Source: Epiperipatus broadwayi
Taxonomy: Eukaryota; Onychophora; Udeonychophora; Euonychophora; Peripatidae
Reading direction: 5' to 3'
Assembly (NCBI GenBank): GCA_028023455.1
Contig: JAQFVV010012447.1
Span: 1,176,001-1,240,000 of the forward strand
Length of the DNA: 64,000 bases
The notes under the pieces are model-generated. The model was not told where the DNA came from. It ran no database searches and saw only the letters and a program-made list of their open reading frames with translations. The translations under genes and the position numbers were made by a program. Positions 49,059 through 59,045 of the stretch are shown here, one piece after another; position 1 is the first letter of the stretch, and the number at the start of each line of letters is the position of its first letter.

Positions 49059-49109
<51 letters not shown>
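48621..49109. other. AT-rich spacer ending in (TA)n
   Basis: Open frames at 48766-48966 and 48941-49162 are low complexity. The (TA)n tract lies at ~49061-49109. Confidence 0.5.
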
Positions 49110-49113
<4 letters not shown>

Positions 49114-49430
49114 TGGATCTCTACCAATAGCCCACTCAAGCTTGTTTTACAAAAAATGCTAAGAGAGAATCGAAAATTCAATATCTCTTTCAAATTGCCT
49201 CCAACCTTTAAACCATGGTTTCAAGCTAATTGGCTTTCGTCAGTAAAGGGTAGGAGACCTAGAAACTAGATCTAAATCCCAACTCTACTGAAACAACACT
49301 TATGCAAACTATTCCTATAAGTTTAAAAACACGAAATTTTTTTAGATACGTAAATATCTTAAAATCCAGCTAAACAAACTATATAGCTATATGGGTCTGA
49401 TATCAGTTCAGATTCACCACATAGTTAAAA
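49110..49430 (-). mobile_element. Hammerhead repeat (family B), minus copy with intact ribozyme
   Basis: Collinear with 56549-57024 on the minus strand: a CAGCT...ATATGGG(T/C)CT(G/A) block, a long A/T segment, TTTAGATC upstream of the ribozyme, the ribozyme, and AAACAAGCTTG...GCTATTGGTA downstream. It is the third family-B copy within 1.6 kb. Confidence 0.65.
49198..49256 (-). ncRNA. Hammerhead ribozyme, complete (family B)
   Basis: Minus strand: stem I CTCCTACCCTTTA with TAAAGGTTGGAGG pairs at 11 of 13 positions (nine Watson-Crick, two G-T). The core CTGACGA fits CUGANGA. Stem II is AAGC/GCTT with loop CAATTA. GAAA is intact. Stem III is A-U and C-G with loop CATG, and the cleavage triplet is GTT. 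No conserved residue is missing and all helices are stable, so this is the best candidate for an active ribozyme in the window. Confidence 0.75.
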
Positions 49431-52145
49431 GGTTCTGAAATCTATATCATTGCTAAAACCTTCAAAGGTACATTTATGATAAACAAAAACAAGTTTTATA
49501 TATATGTTGTGACATTAAAATTAATTGGTCAGTTAAAACTTTGTTCCTAAATTACATCTTGTGAAGATTATTACTGAGAATATAAAATAACAATTAAGTA
49601 AAAGTGTACACTCTCAAAAAGTGTGTAACCAACAATAGACCCCTCTGCACAAGATGTTTCTGAGATACATTGCATTGAGAAATAAAATAACTAAGAAATT
49701 TAACAAAAATCTTACCTTCTTAGTGGGGAAACAAGTGCAGGGTTGCTAGATTTAATGAACACTTCAAATGTTAACTTATTGTCTGACAAACTCACAAGAT
49801 CTCTACTTTCACTATTTTGATTAGGCCCTCATTTTGTCGGAGGAGGATGAAATAACCTCCAAATGGAACTAGTAGTGGATTGTGAGAATGCAGCATATTG
49901 ATGTGCTAATAAAGATTCTATTATAAAAAACACAAAGTTATTTGATTATTGCCATGGTTCTCCATCTAATAGATGTTGGAATAAAAAGATTAAGAACTTT
50001 AACAAGTTTTTAACAAGGAATAAAATGGTATGACTTAAGGAAGATAAGGGAATCAATTTATGCTACTAAAAAGCCATCTATATCAAAAAGATTCAACTGA
50101 AAATTGGTCTTACTAAATTCAAGTGAATCAATGATTACAACCTTAAGATACAAAAAGACAAGTTTATAGCTACCATTTTGAAAAAAAAATGACACCAAAG
50201 CATTTGTCCATGTTGATTATGACACAATTACTCCACACATATTTGTGAATGTAAAACTCCACAAGCAAAACTTCCACTAAGACTTATGATTGACTTTGTT
50301 GGAGTATATTATAACTTCACAACCAAAATGGTCATAAATTGTAATATTATTAAAAATGTAAATATATAATTATGAGTTCAGAATGGCTTCTTTCAATGTG
50401 ACTGAGTTCTGGGGTTCAGTCAATTGTGTATGGTCAAACAATATACATAAACTACTGAAGCATAATATGACTAGTGATAAGAGAACACAGTTTATCATGG
50501 ACATGTTGTGTTGGATTAATGAGGGGTTGCACACCACATTTAAGGATGATTTTTTTATTATGATCACAAATTGTCCCATTTCCTTATCAAATAGTGGCAT
50601 GATATATATATATATGCCTTGCAGCATATATTTATCAAATAGTGGCATGATATATATATATATGCCTTGCAGCAGATTTTATTAAGAATGAGATCATTTG
50701 GCCTTTCTTGAATACTGACAAAAACATGATAAACACAAGATATGTGATATGATATCTTTGTTTGTGTTTTCCATGCACTTATCCAGAAGTTGTTTGGCAG
50801 ATTGAAACAATTCCCAAAAATTAAGTGAACTATGGAGAAAAAGGATAGTGGCCATTCTATCAAATTTTCTAGACTTGACATTGATAGGGCAAAATCAAAC
50901 TATTGTTTATTCAATGATTGTGAAGCCTCTTAATGTCAGGGTTACTTGTGTCTGCAATATGGGGTCTCTTTCTGATATAAAATGGCAGGCTTTAAAGTTT
51001 TCTATCTATGAATAAAAAACTTTGTAAATTTGAAGAGATAGAAGAGATAATATAGAAAGTTTTGGATAGGATGTGATTAAGGTTGGCTACTCAAGAATCA
51101 AGCTTGACAAACAAATAAGGATATTGAATAATGCACATAATCTAATGATATACTTAATACTGAGTCATGGATGATTGTCATGCCATACAACCCTAACATA
51201 TACTTAAAGATAATATCCATTTTGTGCATTGACTTTAATATTGGTTTTAGATGCCTACATTGGTTTTAGATGCCTTTTGTTTCTAAATAGATTTATCAAC
51301 AATTTTAAGGATAGAATTAATTACAAAGACAAACCTTAGTTGGTTTTTATTCTGAACTGCAAGGTTGGCCATAGTTGATATTACAAAAAAACCTGTGCAA
51401 ATCTAAAATCTAAAACAGCCCAGCTAAATCCAACAATGCCTATATCTCAGTATTTATTGACCATGAAAACAATGTAGGTCATTCTTTCACATTTACTGAT
51501 GTTAAAATTATCTATCTTAAAAAATAATAATAATAAATGAAAAAAAAAGAAGCTTGGTATATTATCAGCTCCCCATACTCTATAATCATAACAGCCTATA
51601 GCATTCATCTTAGTAAACCCTGGTCATTTAATACAAAGATATAGCCTGAATCTTTTTATATGCACATATGCAAATTTATAATAATTAGTAGCCAGTTCAA
51701 TTTACATTTTACACACAGATGGATATATTTGTAATTTTATTTCTTGGTCGTGCTTTGACAAACATATACATACCATATGGAAACTTTGGCTTAGCAAATA
51801 ATAAAATTTTTAGACTTTAATTTATTACCGTATTTGAGTTTCAGTTTTTCCTACACACATATATAAATTGAAATGAAAATATCGATTCCAAATTTATTTC
51901 TAATAATTTGCAAATGGAGAGATAATTACTTAATTTTTAATATCAAATTTAAAAAGAGTAGAAGAACCAGCTAGAAGTTATTAAGTAAAGCTTTCATACC
52001 ATTTAGTTGTTTTGCAAATATATATGTATATACCATATTTAAATATCGGATGTATACATTTACTTTACATTTTATTTTTTGTTTAAATAATATTTTTTTT
52101 TAATTATTTACCAATATAGTAACATTAAGTAGAACATAAAATGAG
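49431..52145. other. Spacer with unassigned, possibly once-coding DNA
   Basis: Base composition from ~49.9 to 51.5 kb is less AT-extreme, and short protein-like runs occur in plus frames, all broken by stops; no family recognised. The open frames at 50370-50881 reflect a tandem repeat plus chance. Confidence 0.4.
50584..50674. repeat. 48-bp tandem duplication
   Basis: TTATCAAATAGTGGCATGAT, an (AT)n run, then GCCTTGCAGCA occurs twice with a period of 48 bp and almost no differences. Confidence 0.88.
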
Positions 52146-53153
52146 TCATATATATATATTGTAGCCCTTGGATTTGTCCAAGGCTCCATTTTTTTAAGTT
52201 AGCTATGAAAGAGAAGGTTCCATCCAAATTTTCCTCATAATATATATATATATTTTCTGTGTAATAAGAAAATTTTAGCCAAGACCAAGTTTAAACCCAT
52301 ATTTATAAGGGATTGCATATGTTTGACTAGTGAGCAATCTAAAAATTTATTGTTAATGTGTTTATAACCAGAGGATTATTTTATTTTTTAAGTTATGGGT
52401 TAAATTGATATTAAGAAAATATTAGAAAAAGCAAGATTTGCACATTTGTTGATAGGGAGGTGTGTGACTATTAAAAACTACATTAGGATAGTGATGCTGA
52501 ATAGTCATTATTTTATGCTAGGTTATAAATAAATAATTCATGAAAGTAAATAAAAAAATAATAATAATATAGGTAGAATAGTTGTAATAAATAAAGATTA
52601 AGGCATTAAAAAAATCTCAATTTAAAGAAAAGTATATACCTGCAATGTGTGTGTGTGTGTGTGTATAATTTAATTGTAGATCTTGATGGTACAATTTACA
52701 ATTAATAGTCATTTCTTACATGTTGTAAAGCAATTTTAAATAAAAAAATTTAAATCATTGTAATAAGTTAATATTAGCAGCCAAATTTAATTTAAAAAAG
52801 TCTGAGTTTGAAACAGCTGCAATATATATTTTGTTTCACTATTAAAGGGAAAAAGTAAGATTACTTCTGGCATGAGTTCAAGTGTTATATTACTCAGTTA
52901 ATTATCATTCCTTAAAAGACACAGATCTTACCAAGGAATTTAAGTTGACCATTAATTTAGACCAGATGATGGTCAGTCTGGTCAGCCAAATAACAAAAAT
53001 TAATTGGCAATTATAACTGTTAACTGTAAAATTAATTGTCTCTTTGAAATGGAATGTGTGGCTGATTTTTCTGAAAGAGCAAAAGGTTAAATTTAATTGA
53101 GAAGGGGGAACATGTCAATTAATTATAAAGATAATAAACACAGGTGCACGTCT

Positions 53154-53162
53154 CTATAAAAG
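53154..53162 (+). promoter_or_regulatory. Candidate TATA box in the LARD LTR
   Basis: CTATAAAAG is conserved at 60029 in the other LTR. It would start transcription near 53185, ~1 kb into the LTR, leaving a very long R-U5. Confidence 0.45.
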
Positions 53163-53529
53163 CTGTGTTAAAAAAGGAAAGAAAAGGAAAAGGCTTTTAT
53201 TTTAAACTGGCTTGTATTTTTAAGACTTATCTGTAGCAGTTTTCCTTCATTGACTTAAGAAAAACTGTGTTATAAAATTGAAAATCACTTTTATTGTTCT
53301 TTTGGTCTCTTCAGAATAATTTGGCTAATTTATAACAATGTATAGTGAGTAAATTTTAAGTGGGCACACACATCTTCAACCTCTAGAAGTCAGCTATTTA
53401 ACAGATGGTGATGAAAATTTAAACCACAGAAGTTAAAATTTGAGTTTAATATTGTTTATATATATGCAAATAGTAAAATTTAAAACTCAAAAGTTTTAAT
53501 GCATATGTAAGTCAATTTAAATCTACAAA

Positions 53530-53898
53530 ATGAAATTAAAATCAGAAAAGGACAATCAAAAACAGACTGATATTGTGAAAAAGTTAAATGAAGGCTGTTT
53601 AACTGAAACCTGCAGAAAATTACAAAGTTTAAAGGTAATCTACCTAGAGTTGGAAATGAGGAATGCATTCAGCAAAATAAAAACTGTATATATGAGAGAA
53701 AAGGAACCAAACTCTATCAAAAAAACTTTTAACAACAAGGACTTATATGCTCTCATAAACCGGTCAAGGAAAAAAAAAAGAGAAGTAGAAATCAGGAGCG
53801 TGAAAGGACTGCTAAAGGACTTATATAAGTATAATTTATTATTATTATTATTATTATTCACTCTTTATGTGTGTAGGACATTTCATATATATATATAA
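53530..53898 (+). CDS. Open frame inside the LTR, unknown
   Basis: 122 codons, Lys/Glu-rich (MKLKSEKDNQKQTDIVKK...) with a hydrophobic Leu-rich tail from a (TTA)n tract. In the 3' LTR the first ~36 codons are identical, but a 2-base indel at ~60513 then ends the frame. At the same place both copies read AAAGGTAA, a good splice-donor match. The first 36 codons could be a leader exon spliced to the internal gene. I recognise no domain, and it may be chance. Confidence 0.3.
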   Translation: MKLKSEKDNQKQTDIVKKLNEGCLTETCRKLQSLKVIYLELEMRNAFSKIKTVYMREKEPNSIKKTFNNKDLYALINRSRKKKREVEIRSVKGLLKDLYKYNLLLLLLLFTLYVCRTFHIYI

Positions 53899-56548
53899 AC
53901 GAATTTCTTTCTTTGTAGTGTATCACATATATCGTCTATTTTAAAATTAATTCATGTAATAATTGCTATTATGATTATTTTGGGGGTAGGAATTGATTTC
54001 AGATGATTTTATATATGTTTATTTAAATGCTTTTGCTATTATGGTAATTTGGGGGGGGGGAGGTGAAATTTATATGCCTTATCTAAAATGCTTTACAAAC
54101 AATTTTTTTTTCAATTTAAAAAAAAAACAATTAAGAGATATTATTATTAGCATCAGAAGTTATTATCAAATGCTTAGACTTATAAACGAATTGCTTCTCT
54201 ATTGAGTATCATCATCATTTTTATTTTTATTGTTTTATAAAAGTGCATGGAAATGGTTTTGAAAATTTTGTGCACATTTCTTATTGCTTATTATTATTGT
54301 TATCATAGATTTAAGGCCAGAAACAAGCTGATTTATGCTTGGGAAATTTATGGGCTCATATTCCGATACACTACTTTGCAAGAATATTAAGATTGTGAAA
54401 ATTTTACTTGCATAATTTGATGTTTCGACCTGTATGTGTGTGGATAGACAGAGATCTCCACAAACTCAGTGAAGTTTAACTCACTAAGATTTATGCTATA
54501 TTCATAAAGTATTTGAACCCAGTGGAAGAGTTTTCCCACTTGAGTATTCTCTACACCATAAGAAGGTTTCTTATTTTGATGGCCAGAGGTACATGGTATA
54601 CCTATGTTTTTATATGACTGATGATAAAAATTTTAGCACATCTCAATCTTAGTGAAAAGGTTCTCTCTTATTAGGGTCACTGCCTGCCTCATATTAATAT
54701 TTGATATTCCTTACATGTGTATGAAAGGATAGCCATGATAAGCATTATTATAAGTATTGGATACCAGGTCGCAAACTCAGTTTAATGTCTGAATGAATGC
54801 AGATCACGTATGTGCAATTGGTGTATTTGAATATTGTTTTTGTAGATTTGATTTAGCATACGAGCCAAAAATAATTAAGTTAATAACTGTTAAGGGTTAA
54901 ATAAAACTTACGAATGATTGGGCATGAGCAATGCATATATAAATTTATTTAATAAATATTTACATGGCCAGCTGAGAACCTTGCTCGAAAGGTAATATTG
55001 TTAAAATATTATTATATTATAAGAACATGAACATATAGAGAGTGCACTATGATGATGTTTGATCTTAATGCCAATCTATTTGCAATAACTTAGTCTCACT
55101 ATTATTAAGATATCCCTGTTGTAAAGATTAGGGCCAAAGAATATTTAATCAGGATGATCGGATAAGATCAAGAAATTTGCGAGGGAATATCAACTTTAAA
55201 TTTATTAAATAAAATTATTAAATTTAATTAGGGAAAAAATCGATTATGTATTTTCTAAAATATATCAGTAATAAAAGAGAAAGCATTGAACACAATAAGA
55301 ATTGATATTTGCTATATTTAAGGCAAAAATAAAGTGTAGATATAATGTAATGTATATGGTTTTGTATTGATATTGAATTATAGTTTGTCAAATTAAATTT
55401 ATTATTTGTTTTAAATAAAATTTGCATGTCTTCATGTTTTTGTGGGTTATTATTATCTAGATATTTCCAATCCAATCATATGTCAATATAATATTATTAA
55501 TATTTGAATTATCATGTACGTAATTACTATTTAGTAAAACTATTTAAAAGGTTAATTTTAAATGCATAAAATTACTAAATAATTTAATATTATTAAAGTA
55601 TAAATCACAAATGGAGATAGTATTGAGTGATAGTGAGTGCAGAGGGTGGGCATAAAATCCTTTCTCCATCCATTGTATTCAAACGTCTAGACGAATTTTA
55701 TTTTATATAATTTTGTTATAATTGTAACTATATTTTATGATGTGTTTATAAAGATTTAATAAGCTTAAAATATTCCAGCTTTAATGTAAATTGATATTAA
55801 ACTGCATTAAAGACAACCAAGATCACCTTGGAGGAGATCAAGAGAGGAGAGTTTATTACCAATAACCTACCGCAGCTTATTCGATTTCCATACCTAATTA
55901 TTAAAAAAACCATGAGAAGAGATGATAATGAGAGGAAATGAGCTAGTAAAAGAAAATAAAAAAGTAAATTTTAATAGTTAAATAAATAATAGTGTAATAG
56001 ACATATAGATGTGAAATTGATGGAGGAGTGGATCAGGAAGTGGAGATGAATATAGAACTTTATAATTAGAATAAAATTTAATTGTAGCTTTAATCAAAGT
56101 GAATGGGGAATGCGCTGAGAATAACCTGAAATTCTTAAAGATATTAATATGTCAATTTTCATGTGTTCTCAGTGTTCTCTAAATCGATTGTGTATTTAAC
56201 CCATTCATGAAATATTATTACTAAGAGTATTGAATTAAGATTTAACCTGTATATTGTATTAGAGTTGCAATTTGGCACCCTGGCAATTAGGCTTATAGAT
56301 GTTCTGTATCATCATCATCATCTCAGTAGGCCTCCAAAATAGTGTCAGCTGGGAATGATGAAGCATCCATCGATCCATTCTTAAAATGTTGTAATTGGCA
56401 TGCAATTCATCTGCAAATGTGTAAATGCCATATAGTTGGAATATAGTATAATTAATCTGTAACATTGATGTGCGATCATTTAAATAAAATTCTCATTGGT
56501 TAGAGTAAAGTTATAATTACCTTAAACTATACAATAATATATATGATA

Positions 56549-57024
56549 GTAATAATAACAAGTCAGATGTCACATGACTTATATATAGCTTGCACTTACA
56601 AATATGTAAAATTAAGAGCGTGCTAATAGCTCTAAACAAGCTTTTTTTTATTTATGATAAATGCTACTACAAGAGAAGGCATTCAAATCATTTTTATCTT
56701 GGATTGTCCCCATCCCCAGACCGGTTTTGACCTATGGGTCTCTTCAGTGAGGAGTTGGGACATTAGATTTAAAAAAAAAACAACTCAAGCAAAGCATTTA
56801 TCTAAAAGTTAATTGTTAGAAGATCTGAAACTTTTAGACACCTACATGTCTTTAAAGTCAGCTCTCCAACTGAAAAAATCATATGGGCCTAGTAGGCTTA
56901 GCCCTTTAATTTAGCTAAAGCCACAACAGCAAAATAATAATAGTAATAATAACAAGTCAGATGTCACATGACTTATATATAGCTTGCACTTACAAATATG
57001 TAAAATTAAGAGCATGCTATTAGC
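56549..57024 (-). mobile_element. Retrozyme-like hammerhead repeat insertion with empty site preserved
   Basis: 476 bp present only in the 5' LTR. The 3' LTR reads straight through (ATATATGATATTTGTAAGC at about 63422). It is flanked by TGATA at 56544-56548 and 57025-57029. The first 82 bp (56549-56630) and last 82 bp (56943-57024) are direct repeats with two differences, so the insertion equals one 394-bp unit plus 82 bp. The single hammerhead lies on the minus strand in the middle. LTRs are identical at birth, so this insertion happened after the host element integrated. The shape fits reverse transcription of a circular or tandem RNA. Confidence 0.82.
56713..56753 (-). ncRNA. Hammerhead motif (family B) with GAAA changed to AAAA
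   Basis: Minus strand: stem I TCCTCA/TGGGGA (six pairs, one G-T), core CTGAAGA (fits CUGANGA), stem II GACC/GGTC with loop CATA, then AAAA, stem III A-C(CG)G-T, and cleavage triplet GTC. The only defect is G12 to A, at a former CG dinucleotide, so it may have arisen by methyl-CpG decay after insertion. Confidence 0.65.
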
Positions 57025-57504
57025 TGATATTTGTAAGCTCTTCTAATTGTTTTAGTTATATTTAAAATACAATAAAAATGACCGATTGAGAGATTGCAAA
57101 ACACGTTTTATATTAATTCAATAAGTTTTGATAAAGTTGGCAAAATAAAGAATAACTTTTCTGCTTGTTTGAATTGATTTTTATTTGGTTACAATTGGCT
57201 TGTAATGCAGTCGCACGAAGGAGATTCAATTTAATTTATATGTATGAAATATATTAGTCTATACCTTACTTGAGAAATTATTGTATTAAATCTATACTTG
57301 GAAGTTATTTAATCTACACCTATTATATTGGAATATATATAATTGATGCATTGCATATTTAATTGATACCTAAGAAAGGCATCTGTCGTTAATTTATATA
57401 TTTAAGAAATGTTCATCATCTTTCAAAAACCAATAATACAACTTTTGGATTTTCATTTAGTTAGAAATGACCTTTCTTTCTCTTGAAATTTTGTTAGTTA
57501 GAAA

Positions 57505-57522
57505 TGGTGCCCAATGTGGGGC
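57505..57522 (+). promoter_or_regulatory. Primer-binding site of the LARD-like element
   Basis: TGGTGCCCAATGTGGGGC follows the LTR by one base. It is similar to that of the gag-only element. Confidence 0.78.
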
Positions 57523-57874
57523 TTGACAAATAATGGGTGTTGGAGGTTAATTTAAAAGCTGCAGAATTGAAATTATAAATGCCAGCAACTGGTTATACCA
57601 AAAATGTATTTTAAAATTAAAAATGCTAGTGTGTAATTAGTTGATAAAAAAATTAATTTTGATGTCTATTTAAACTGATTATTGATGATGATTGGATTTC
57701 TAGATACCCAAAAACATTTGAGATGAGACGTTTAATCGGTATAGGAATTGCTAGGGTCAAGACCAATAGGGTGACCAAGCTAGAGGTAGTTAAGAAAATC
57801 GTGGTTGTTTGATGGAGGGGGGAAAAGTGTGTGTGCCTAATTTTCTCATTATTAATTTTATTATTAAGCACAAA

Positions 57875-58858
57875 ATGTCGAGAACCAAAGAAGAGACAAT
57901 GGACAAAGGCTCTGTGGTATTAGAAAGTGAAAATATAGTGTCTGAAGAGTTGAGCTCTGAAACGGCTCAAAAGGCACCAAAAATTACTGGCAGTCAGCAA
58001 TTAGAAATAATATTGCAGGCGATGACTGGTCTAAATAAAGAAATAAAACAAGACTTTGCTAATATACGTGCAATGATAAAAAAATATTATACTAGTTTGG
58101 GGGCAATAATAAAGAAAAGCAATACTAGTCTAATAAATAAAGTGGATAGACAGACAAAAGAGATGAAAGAAAACTCCACTAGTCTAGGTGTAATAAGCAA
58201 AGAAAGTGATGCTGGTCTGGAAAGTAAAATAGATGAACAGACTAAAAAAACCAAGTTAAGTCAAGCTGGTCTAATTGATGAAATAAAGGATGAGCTGGTT
58301 AAACAAAGCACTGAGTGCTCTGAGTCCACACAGGAGTCAGAAACAGATATTGTAATGGAGCAAAACAATGCTTTGCTAGACTATAATTACAATAAGCAAA
58401 GTTATAGCTATAGTAATAAAAATAATAGTAAGGTTCTGATAGAATTTCAGAAAATAAAGTGTAAAATGAAAAACATTTCAGCAGAGTTAAATTCATTCAT
58501 ATGTAGAGATATTTTGATGGGGATAGACAATAAAATAAAATGTAGAATGAAAAGCATTTTTACTGACACACTTGGAAATAAAGATGGTTTAATGTTTAGG
58601 GATGGATATAGTAATGTGTGGGTCAATGGTACAATTCCCTGTAAAAGAAAAGAGGATTCTATAGAGGCTAATGCTGTGCAATTATTTGAATGCATTATAG
58701 CAGAGGGTTTAAATAAGAGGATTACATGTCAGATGAAAAGCTTTTATGAAATATTGTTGGTTGTATTGGTTAGTAACATTATGACTGTGTTATTCAACCA
58801 CATGATCAATTGTAAAATGAAACACGGATTTGTTAGGTATCTGATAGTAGGTATCTGA
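57875..58858 (+). CDS. Gag-like or unknown protein of the LARD-like element
   Basis: From ATG 57875 (MSRTKEETMDKG; an in-frame upstream ATG at 57809 adds 22 hydrophobic residues and is less likely) it runs 327 codons, the only internal gene. Residues ~40-170 are a coiled-coil region with three imperfect repeats of a T/A-SLG-x-I-x-K-x-S type, like the N terminus of Gypsy Gag (LQAMTGLNKEIKQDFANIRAM). The C-terminal half has four spaced repeats of a KIKCKMK-type motif (I/T-x-C-x-M-K) and a hydrophobic stretch (EILLVVLVSNIMTVLF). No capsid domain, zinc knuckle, protease or pol is seen. Function unknown. Confidence 0.6.
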   Translation: MSRTKEETMDKGSVVLESENIVSEELSSETAQKAPKITGSQQLEIILQAMTGLNKEIKQDFANIRAMIKKYYTSLGAIIKKSNTSLINKVDRQTKEMKENSTSLGVISKESDAGLESKIDEQTKKTKLSQAGLIDEIKDELVKQSTECSESTQESETDIVMEQNNALLDYNYNKQSYSYSNKNNSKVLIEFQKIKCKMKNISAELNSFICRDILMGIDNKIKCRMKSIFTDTLGNKDGLMFRDGYSNVWVNGTIPCKRKEDSIEANAVQLFECIIAEGLNKRITCQMKSFYEILLVVLVSNIMTVLFNHMINCKMKHGFVRYLIVGI

Positions 58859-59031
58859 TTAACTGAAATAAGGAACTCAATGGCAAATGAAAAAAAAAGA
58901 GAGATGATTTCCTGTTCCAACTAAAATGTGAACAAAATAAAATGTAACTAAAAAGTGGTAATTGGAAATTTTGTGGTGTATTATATGTAAAAAAAATATA
59001 TATAGTAGTTTGAATTCGGAAAATTTTACCC

Positions 59032-59045
59032 AAAGAAGGGAGGTA
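59032..59045 (+). promoter_or_regulatory. Polypurine tract of the LARD-like element
   Basis: AAAGAAGGGAGGTA abuts the 3' LTR. Confidence 0.75.

Larger units (their letters stand above)
52160..57503 (+). repeat. 5' LTR of the LARD-like element
   Basis: 5344 bp including a 481-bp insertion (56544-57024 with its duplication). It begins with the hairpin CCTTGGATTTGTCCAAGG. CTATAAAAG at 53154 is a candidate TATA box. It contains a (TG)n tract (~52649) and a (TTA)n tract (~53838). Confidence 0.88.

Noticed and set aside
49900-51500. A host gene or transposase
   Set aside because: Only short, stop-broken protein-like runs; no motif could be matched.
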